Assembly: GCA_022616275.1 (NCBI GenBank)
Contig: JAKEFB010000131.1
Location: 1-35,655, forward strand
Length of the DNA: 35,655 nt
Reading direction: 5' to 3'
Origin: Chloroflexota bacterium
GTDB lineage: Bacteria; Chloroflexota; Anaerolineae; Promineifilales; Promineifilaceae
In this document: piece after piece, positions 30,901 to 35,655 of the stretch
How the letters are laid out: the number at the start of each line of letters is the position of its first letter
Numbering within the stretch: position 1 is the stretch's first letter
The notes under the pieces: model-generated
The model's database searches: none
Told to the model about the DNA's origin: nothing
What the model saw: the letters and a program-made list of their open reading frames with translations, nothing else
Program-made: the position numbers and the translations under genes

Positions 30901-31128
30901 GTGGTGGACGCCAATGCCTCCACCGTGCGAACGCTCACCGAGGCGCTGCAGGCCAAGGGGTATCAGGTGGTCGGCGCTTCAACTGGCGAAGAGGCGGTTC
31001 AAACGGCCCTCTCTTCCCGGCCGGATATGATCATCCTGAACGCCGTACTCTCGCAACAGGGCGACATCGTCAAGACCCTGCGCTTTGAGAAAGGGCTGGA
31101 GAATGTGCTGTTTTTGTTGTTTCAATAA
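27901..31128 (+). CDS. Hybrid sensor histidine kinase (PAS-PAS-GAF-PAS-HK-REC-REC)
   Basis: A 1075-residue cytoplasmic sensor. An N-terminal coiled coil (about 5-40) is followed by two PAS domains (about 42-165 and 172-290), a GAF domain (about 310-460) and a third PAS (about 470-590). The kinase core has an H-box with His602 (SHELRTPLTSILGF), an N-box INLISNAVKFTERG, DTGIGI and GTGLGLAICKEI. The first receiver is complete, with phospho-acceptor Asp926 (ILDVMMPELNG) and Lys975. The second (from about 1000) is short and degenerate: the acidic pair reads VDAN, the acceptor position is Asn1047 (IILNAVLS), and the chain ends before the last strand. AGGAG precedes the ATG. It leads an operon with the cyclase and a response regulator. 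Confidence 0.92.
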   Translation: MIDENEGVARLKEEVAQANQRCEALETENARLRQTLAGLQASERKYRDLVESANGIILDWDLDGRVSFINRFGQEFFGFQEEEIVGRSVIGTIVPETDSTGRNLQAVMADIQIHPERYQENENENLTKDGRRAWVVWWNKAIFDENGVHRGIRSVGNDITKRKQAEAAMRDSEERYRLLLESSPDAIVLYDLRGNATYINPAFTQMFGWRPEDVIGRPIEFVPEELKAQVQERLAYGLKTGRVPPFETRRYRKDGTLLDVSISGALFFDRDHNPAGSFIILRDITRRRRAEEAIRRQNEYLAALHETTLGLITRLDIDDLLEALLTRAGQLLGAPHGFVYLVTEDGRELEGKLSVGALSQAIGLRVKPGEGVTGRVWQTGQPLVIYDYDNWPGRLASFEYGAIRAIVGVPLKSGEQVIGVLGLAYSPDSEGTFGHEEVELLSRFGQLVSIALDNARLYTAAQREKEYFKAVVQISPVAILIVDLDVNVVGWNPAAEKLFGYTQAEAIGRNLDILIARGTTHDEALNFSRQAIQEGHLHALTQRTRKDGTLVDVEMAVVPVVVDGKRLGFIGIYHDISELQRARREAEAANQSKGAFLASVSHELRTPLTSILGFAKIIQKRLEQRLLPAIPATDGKTQRAMEQVLENVQIIVAEGERLTSLINDVLDLAKIEAGKVEWHMESLAVAEVIERATAATAGLFLQKRLPLIKDIPTDLPLIVGDRDRLIQVLINLISNAVKFTERGSVTCRARQANGEVVVSVSDTGIGIAAADLPKVFEKFKQVGDTLTDKPRGTGLGLAICKEIVEHHLGHIWVESDLGLGSTFAFSLPVEGVVAGEVVATGQADPRVRWMDVNALVSQLRPHLVSAGATAEATGQKRILVVDDDANIRALLRQELAAEGYLVYEAEDGRQALTLAQQISLDLIILDVMMPELNGFDVAAVLKNNPQTMNTPIMILSIIEDRERGYRLGVDRYLTKPIDTQVLLQEAETLLAQGSSSRRVLVVDANASTVRTLTEALQAKGYQVVGASTGEEAVQTALSSRPDMIILNAVLSQQGDIVKTLRFEKGLENVLFLLFQ

Positions 31129-31196
31129 TCCAGCGGAGGTGGCAGAGGCTGGAAGCCGGTCCTGGTCAGGAGCCAGCCACAGCCGGAGCGGCAACG

Positions 31197-33125
31197 ATGA
31201 CTGAGGGTGGCAACGACCGGCCGCGGCGGTTGCCCGGCCGGCGCGAGTTAGCGGCATTGTTGGAAAGCTTTGCTCCCCTGCTGGGTGGGCGGGACGTAGC
31301 CGTGGCCCAGGCCAACGGCCAGGCGCGGGCCAGCCTGGGTTCCTGGTCGCCGGAAGCGCTGGCCGAGGTGCTGGCTGGCCGGAGCGGTGAAGAGCCCTGG
31401 ACAATAGGCCAGACCCGCTGCTACCCCCTGTGGGTGGAAGGAGAGTGGCTGGCCACCCTCGTTGTGCGCGCCGATCCGGCAGCCGATCCGGTGGTGGAGC
31501 AGACGCTGGGCCACAGCCTGGCCCTGTTCCTGTCCCAGGTGATGGAAAAACAGGCCGTCGCCAACGAAACGCTCGACCGCTACCGGGAGTTAAGCCTGCT
31601 CTACCGCGTTAGCCAGACGATTGGGGCCTCACTCAACCCGGAAATGATTCCCCGGCTGGTGCTGGACGAGAGTAACCGCGTCATTCCGGCCGAAGCCGGC
31701 CTGGTCGTCCTCTTCTCAGGCGAAGAGTCCCGTAACGGGCAGGGCGCTGACTGGAAAGTAGTGGCCGATTTCGGCCGGCCGGAAGAGGTTGGCCTGTTAG
31801 ACCAACTGGTCCCGGCCGTCCTGGCCCGGGTAGGCGACAGCGACCGGCCGCTGATCCTCACCGAGCTGCCGGCCGCCTCGCTGTCCCACGGCCCGTTGCT
31901 ATGGGCCCCGCTGAAGACCTCAGAACGTGTCCTGGGCGGCATCTTGCTGGCCCGGCCGCCGGGCCGGACCGTCTTTACGGCCAGCGAAGAGAAGCTGCTG
32001 CTGGCCCTGGCCGTGCAGTCGGCCTTTGCCATGGAAAACGCTCACCTGATTGATAATTTGCAGCGTATCCTGGGCGAGACCCTGGAAATGAAAAGCCTGA
32101 TGGACGACATCTTTGCCTCGATTCCGTCGGGCGTTATTACCACCGACCTGCAGCAGAAAGTGATGCTTTTCAACCAGGCGGCCGAGCGCATTCTGGGCCT
32201 GGCGGCCAGCGAAGTCGTCGGCCGGCCGCTGGCCCAGGTCTTGCCGGAACTGGTTTCGCCCCTACAGGCTGCCCTGGAAGACGGCGCGCTGATCCTGGAC
32301 GAGGAGCTTTCGCCCCTGCTGCCCAGGCGCGGGCAGATTCACCTGCGCCTCTCCTGCACGCCTCTCTACGATGCCCATCGGGCGGCCAAAGGGCTGACGG
32401 TCGTCATCAACGACGTCACCGAGCAGCGCCGGTTAGAAGTAGATAGGGAACGAATTCACCGGACATTGGGACTGGTGGTTGCCCCACGAGTGCGTGATCG
32501 CCTGCTGGCCGACCCGGGGAATTTGCGCCTGGACGGTGTTCGCCAGCCCGTCACCGTCCTCTTTGCCGACGTTTTTGGCTTTACCCCCTTCAGCGAACAG
32601 ACCGAGCCGGAAACGTTGTTTAAGGTCTTAAATTCCTACCTGTCGCTGGCCGCCCAGGCAGTGCTGGAGCAGGAAGGAACGCTGGACAAATTTATGGGTG
32701 ATGCCGTCATGGCCCTCTGGAATGCGCCCGATACTCAACCTGACCATACTCTACGAGCGGTGCTGGCCGCCCTGGCCATGAAACAGGCTCTCCAGTCGCA
32801 CCGCCTGCAATTGGGCGAACATCACCAGCTTCACTTCAGTATTGGCATTAATACCGGCGAGGCGATGGTCGGCAACGTTGGCACAGACGAGTTGTTTAAC
32901 TATACTGCTATTGGCGACACGGTCAACCTGGCCCAGCGGCTGGAATCTATTGCCGAACCGGGCCAGATATTGCTATCCGAGGCCGCCTACCGGGCCGTGG
33001 CCGGGCAAGTGGTGGCCCGTAAGCTTGCGCCGGTCAAGGTCAAAGGGCGCCGGCAGAGCGTCATGGTCTACGAGTTGGAAGGATTGGCTCAAGCGCATGG
33101 AACAGAAGATTTTGATCGTGGATGA
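31197..33125 (+). CDS. GAF-PAS class III adenylate cyclase
   Basis: A 642-residue signalling enzyme predicted to make cAMP. After a poorly conserved N-terminal region come a GAF domain (about 130-285), a PAS domain (about 300-415) and the cyclase homology domain (about 440-630). Catalytic residues are all present: metal ligands Asp458 (VLFADVFGFTPFSE) and Asp502, Lys498 (DKFMGD) and Thr570 (YTAIGD) for adenine choice, and Asn577 with Arg581 (VNLAQRL) for transition-state binding. No transmembrane helix is seen. GGAG lies 11 nt before the ATG. It is 68 nt after the histidine kinase, and its last 29 nt overlap the response regulator gene, so the three are one unit. Confidence 0.92.
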   Translation: MTEGGNDRPRRLPGRRELAALLESFAPLLGGRDVAVAQANGQARASLGSWSPEALAEVLAGRSGEEPWTIGQTRCYPLWVEGEWLATLVVRADPAADPVVEQTLGHSLALFLSQVMEKQAVANETLDRYRELSLLYRVSQTIGASLNPEMIPRLVLDESNRVIPAEAGLVVLFSGEESRNGQGADWKVVADFGRPEEVGLLDQLVPAVLARVGDSDRPLILTELPAASLSHGPLLWAPLKTSERVLGGILLARPPGRTVFTASEEKLLLALAVQSAFAMENAHLIDNLQRILGETLEMKSLMDDIFASIPSGVITTDLQQKVMLFNQAAERILGLAASEVVGRPLAQVLPELVSPLQAALEDGALILDEELSPLLPRRGQIHLRLSCTPLYDAHRAAKGLTVVINDVTEQRRLEVDRERIHRTLGLVVAPRVRDRLLADPGNLRLDGVRQPVTVLFADVFGFTPFSEQTEPETLFKVLNSYLSLAAQAVLEQEGTLDKFMGDAVMALWNAPDTQPDHTLRAVLAALAMKQALQSHRLQLGEHHQLHFSIGINTGEAMVGNVGTDELFNYTAIGDTVNLAQRLESIAEPGQILLSEAAYRAVAGQVVARKLAPVKVKGRRQSVMVYELEGLAQAHGTEDFDRG

Positions 33126-33474
33126 CGAAGCTCACGTCCGCTTGCTGATTGAACAGACGCTGGAAGAGCTGGAAGACGAGGGGATAGAGCTGCTGGTCGC
33201 CGCCAACGGCGAGGACGCGCTGGCCATGATCGAGATGGAGCGGCCGCAACTGGTCTTCCTGGACGTGATGATGCCCAAAATGAACGGCTTTGACGTTTGC
33301 CGCACGATCAAACGGGAGTGGGGGATGGACGACATTTACATCGTCATGCTAACGGCCAAGGGCCAGGAATTTGACCGGCAACAAGGCCAGGCCGTGGGCG
33401 CCGACCTGTACATGACCAAGCCTTTTGACCCGGACGAATTGTTGGCCAAGGCGGAGGAAGTTCTAGGGCTTTAA
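33097..33474 (+). CDS. Single-domain response regulator (CheY-like)
   Basis: A 125-residue receiver with nothing attached: acidic pair in ILIVDDEAHVR, phospho-acceptor Asp in LVFLDVMMPKMNGFD, the switch Thr in VMLTAKG, and the Lys in LYMTKPFDPDELL. It likely relays phosphate or binds a partner, perhaps the hybrid kinase or the cyclase encoded just before it. Its ATG lies within the end of the cyclase gene (29-nt overlap), which indicates translational coupling. It is followed by an inverted heptamer array that could end transcription. Confidence 0.92.
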   Translation: MEQKILIVDDEAHVRLLIEQTLEELEDEGIELLVAANGEDALAMIEMERPQLVFLDVMMPKMNGFDVCRTIKREWGMDDIYIVMLTAKGQEFDRQQGQAVGADLYMTKPFDPDELLAKAEEVLGL

Positions 33475-33541
33475 GGAGATTGGAGATTAGAGATTAGAGA
33501 TTGTGAGCATCTTAATCTCCAATCTCCAATCTCCAATCTCT
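33475..33541. repeat. Inverted heptamer array (4 + 4 units) between converging genes
   Basis: GGAGATT, GGAGATT, AGAGATT, AGAGATT (33475-33502) face AATCTCC x3 and AATCTCT (33514-33541) across an 11-nt loop. Folding gives a 28-bp stem with three mismatches. It begins one base after the response regulator stop and ends two bases before recJ, so it occupies the whole space where a two-way terminator is expected. Confidence 0.85.
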
Positions 33542-33543
33542 AT

Positions 33544-35256
33544 TCAGCCGGCCGGATGAATGTCTTGGACCATCAGTTGCAGGTTGCGCCGGCCGTTCCA
33601 CTCGTTGACCCCCACCGTATAAACCAGGTCTACCCGGTCAGGCAGGCGGCCGGCCCAGGCCCCCTGGCGAAAGGCAATGGCCTGTAGCTTTACCCGGCCG
33701 TCGCCAACCCACAACTGGAGGTGCGAGCTGTCCTGGCCAACCGGCCGGTGGCTGTAAACCCAGGCGTTCCGGCTCATCAGAATCGGCGTGGCGTTGGCGT
33801 AGCCGGTCGGTTCCAGTTGTCCCAGGACGCCCTGGAGCGCCCAGTCTACGTCGGCCAGCGGCACCTCCGCATCCACGGACACGGCCGGCGACAGATCGCG
33901 GCCGTCCAGCTCGACGGCGGCAATTTCCGTCAGGCGTTCTTTAAACTCCAGCAGCTTTTCATTCTTAATGGTGAAGCCGGCCGCCAGGGCGTGGCCACCG
34001 TGCCGCTCCAGCAGCGCCCCCACCTGGTCCAGGGCCTCGGTGATGTGAAATTCGGGAATCGAGCGGCAGGAGCCGCGGCTTTCCGCCTCGCCCTGCTCGA
34101 CGACGACGGCCGGCCGGTAATGTTTTTCCGCCAGCCGGCTGGCCACCAGGCCGACCACACCGGGTAGAAAGCCAGGGTCGGCGGCAAAAAGAAGAGGCGC
34201 GTCCGGCTCAATCATCTCTTCCGCCTGGCGGCTAAGGGCGGCCGTCAGCCGCTGCCGTTCCTGGTTCAACTGGTTCAGCCGCCGGGCGTAATCATCGGCC
34301 ATAAGCTGGTTGTTGACTGCCAGCAGCTTGGCGGCGTCGTAGGCGTGGGCCAGCCGGCCGGCAGCGTTAATGCGCGGTCCCAGGGCAAAGGCGATAGATT
34401 CGGCCGTCAGGTTGCCCGGCCGCAGCCCGGCCACCCGGACCAGCGCTTCCAGCCCCGGCCGGCGGCAGGTGTTGAGCACTTTCAACCCCTCAATCACCAG
34501 CCGGCGGTTCTCGCCCAACAGCGGGGCCAGGTCGGCCACTGTGCCCAGGGCCACCAGATCCAGCAGTTCCGCCTCGTCAAAATTGGCCCGCTCCGGCAGC
34601 GCCAGGCGCAGCGCCTGGGCCAGCTTAAAGGCCAGCCCCACGCCGGCCAGCATCTTCTCCGGGTAAGCCGATTCCGGCCGTTTGGGGTTAATGACGGCCA
34701 CAGCCGGCGGCAATTCCTGTCCCAGGCTGTGGTGGTCGGTGATAATCATGTCCAGGCCCAGGCTGTTGGCGTGTTCCACTTCCTGCACCGAGCGAATGCC
34801 GCAGTCCACGCTAATGACCAGCCCGGCGCCCTTCCCCCGAATGGCCGTCAGCGCCTCCTTGTTCAGGCCGTAGCCCTCGTCCACCCGATCCGGGATATAG
34901 GGCTGGGCCTGTTGCCGCTGCAGGCCCAACCCGCGCAGCGCCTCGGTCAGGAGAACAGTCGCCGTTACCCCATCGGCGTCAAAGTCGCCGTAGACGATGA
35001 CCATCTCGTCGTTGACGATGGCCTGCTTGATGCGGGCCACTGCTTTGTCCATATCCGTGAGTAAAAACGGGTCGGTGCTTTCCAGGTAGCGCCCTTCCAG
35101 GAAGGCCTGGATGTGGGCCAGGTCCAGCAGGCCGCGGTTATAAAGCACCTGCAGTAAAACCGGGTGCAGGTGGCCTAATTGCTGTTTTAGTGGTGAAGGC
35201 GCAGGGGGCGCGAGCTGCCAACGATTCTGACGGATAGCTTCCGCATGGTTGATCAT
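33544..35256 (-). CDS. recJ: Single-stranded-DNA-specific exonuclease RecJ
   Basis: A 570-residue 5'-3' exonuclease acting in recombination and mismatch/base-excision repair. The DHH domain holds the metal-binding YGDFDADGVTAT (Asp91, Asp93, Asp95), VISVDCGIRS and the DHH triad at 174-176 (IITDHHSLG). The DHHA1 part shows GPRINAAGRL, LASRLAEKHYRPAVV-type residues, and the RHGGHALAAGFT motif near 415. An OB-like C-terminal region follows. The length is normal for the family. No Shine-Dalgarno sequence is obvious before the ATG. It converges on the response regulator gene. Confidence 0.94.
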   Translation of the reverse strand: MINHAEAIRQNRWQLAPPAPSPLKQQLGHLHPVLLQVLYNRGLLDLAHIQAFLEGRYLESTDPFLLTDMDKAVARIKQAIVNDEMVIVYGDFDADGVTATVLLTEALRGLGLQRQQAQPYIPDRVDEGYGLNKEALTAIRGKGAGLVISVDCGIRSVQEVEHANSLGLDMIITDHHSLGQELPPAVAVINPKRPESAYPEKMLAGVGLAFKLAQALRLALPERANFDEAELLDLVALGTVADLAPLLGENRRLVIEGLKVLNTCRRPGLEALVRVAGLRPGNLTAESIAFALGPRINAAGRLAHAYDAAKLLAVNNQLMADDYARRLNQLNQERQRLTAALSRQAEEMIEPDAPLLFAADPGFLPGVVGLVASRLAEKHYRPAVVVEQGEAESRGSCRSIPEFHITEALDQVGALLERHGGHALAAGFTIKNEKLLEFKERLTEIAAVELDGRDLSPAVSVDAEVPLADVDWALQGVLGQLEPTGYANATPILMSRNAWVYSHRPVGQDSSHLQLWVGDGRVKLQAIAFRQGAWAGRLPDRVDLVYTVGVNEWNGRRNLQLMVQDIHPAG

Positions 35257-35331
35257 GGGGGAAATGGTAGCTTTTCAGCGGCCGATACGCAAGTTTAATT
35301 CCCGTCCATTACTTTGAGTTTGCTGTGGCGT

Positions 35332-35396
35332 GTTTTCGCTGGCGAAAACCAGTCTCCTGACTATGGCTGGCTTCCAGTGAGGGTTGGGAACCAGCC
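35332..35396. other. Two hairpins in the recJ upstream gap
   Basis: GTTTTCGC (35332-35339) pairs exactly with 35342-35349 across a 2-nt loop. GGCTGG (35365-35370) pairs with CCAGCC (35391-35396), with further TTCC/GGAA pairing inside. They lie in the gene-poor stretch 35257-35561, which also contains the octamer array and a copy of the 30-nt repeat. Confidence 0.4.
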
Positions 35397-35417
35397 CCGG
35401 CCACCCAACTTATACTT

Positions 35418-35449
35418 GACAAGGTGACAAGCTGACAAGGTGACAAGGT
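35418..35449. repeat. Four tandem octamers GACAAGGT
   Basis: GACAAGGT, GACAAGCT, GACAAGGT and GACAAGGT follow each other exactly. The first, with its preceding TT, also forms a TTGACA. It lies just ahead of copy 2 of the 30-nt repeat. Confidence 0.75.
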
Positions 35450-35453
35450 GAAA

Positions 35454-35483
35454 AAATGTCAGTTTATGACCGTTGCCAGTATA
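35454..35483 (+). repeat. 30-nt direct repeat, copy 2
   Basis: 28 of 30 bases are identical to 17339-17368, in the same orientation, about 18.1 kb away. As at the first copy, it sits in an upstream, gene-free position. Confidence 0.7.
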
Positions 35484-35561
35484 ATTTTGAATGAACCCTT
35501 AGTGAGTTACAATGAGTTGACCAATGATGGTAAGTTGCGATTAAGGACTGGCGGAGTATAC

Positions 35562-35655
35562 TGAACCCCAGAAACTGGACCACAGGCTAAGGTGGATAGT
35601 TGTATAATCAACCAATTCTGTGGAGGTTAAAAATGTCGCAAAAACGGACACGGCA
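35562..35655 (+). mobile_element. Left end of an IS3-family-like insertion sequence (partial)
   Basis: TGAACCCCAGAAACTGGACC at 35562 looks like the terminal inverted repeat of IS3-family elements, which begin TGAACC. It is followed at the expected short distance by a TATAAT (35603-35608), a GGAGG (35622-35626) and an ATG that opens a basic reading frame. The right end is outside the window, so the family and the target duplication cannot be confirmed. Confidence 0.5.
35633..35655 (+). CDS. Start of a probable IS3 OrfA transposase (cut by window end)
   Basis: Seven codons are visible (MSQKRTR), preceded by GGAGG at 35622-35626. IS3-family OrfA proteins typically begin with such a short Lys/Arg-rich stretch before the helix-turn-helix. 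With so few residues, the identification rests mainly on the inverted-repeat-like end upstream. Confidence 0.4.

Overview
The window looks like GC-rich chromosomal DNA of a Chloroflexota (Anaerolineae-like) bacterium. This is an inference from gene content: a compact archaeal/Thermus-type prolyl-tRNA synthetase, a LysW-like protein, DUF4058 and Uma2 remnants, a kinase-STAND-TPR fusion, sensor proteins with several PAS/GAF modules, and a strong bias for CCGGCC/GGCCGG in genes on both strands. No rRNA, tRNA or CRISPR array was seen.

Layout. 1-2580 is a visibly AT-richer, decayed accessory strip: two small membrane proteins, a tyrosine-recombinase fragment, a DUF433 fragment, a Uma2-like C-terminal fragment, and an intact two-gene toxin/antitoxin-like pair on the minus strand. 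2.6-9.5 kb is mostly housekeeping: proS, a CpdA-like phosphoesterase, a molybdopterin oxidoreductase, an NTR/TIMP-like membrane protein bracketed by 37-nt inverted repeats, and nuoN. 9.58-13.14 kb is a tightly packed seven-gene operon: membrane AbrB-like, Phd-like, DUF2071, signal peptidase, hypothetical, SUMF1-like, Nudix. 13.1-17.3 kb holds pdxH, a DUF72 gene, the LysW-like gene, and pncB with a cupin gene upstream of it. 17.4 kb holds a DUF4058 pseudogene with an internal deletion, followed by a membrane-anchored sulfite-oxidase-like enzyme. 19.6-25.6 kb (minus) holds RNase D, a beta-CASP metallo-beta-lactamase RNase and a Ser/Thr kinase-STAND-TPR protein. 25.7-27.6 kb holds a GNAT protein and a sugar-nucleotide epimerase. 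27.9-33.5 kb is a signalling operon: hybrid histidine kinase, class III adenylate cyclase and a single-domain response regulator. 33.5-35.3 kb is recJ. The right edge enters what looks like the left end of an IS3-family insertion sequence.

Two features cut across the window. First, many gene boundaries carry short tandem repeats of 6-9 nt. The unit differs at each site, and the copies are often arranged as inverted arms that could fold into long hairpins, including between both convergent gene pairs at 26.6 and 33.5 kb. This resembles the STRR heptanucleotide class known from filamentous cyanobacteria. Second, four genes (proS, DUF72, cupin, GNAT) have a sigma70-type -10 hexamer ending only 7-9 nt before the start codon, which predicts leaderless mRNAs.

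Functional links: the cyclase and the CpdA-like phosphoesterase could make and break cAMP. PncB (NAD salvage), PdxH (PLP), NuoN and the two molybdenum enzymes belong to cofactor and redox metabolism. The RNase D / beta-CASP / STAND-kinase cluster is the best candidate for an unusual system, but nothing in the sequence proves that its members act together.
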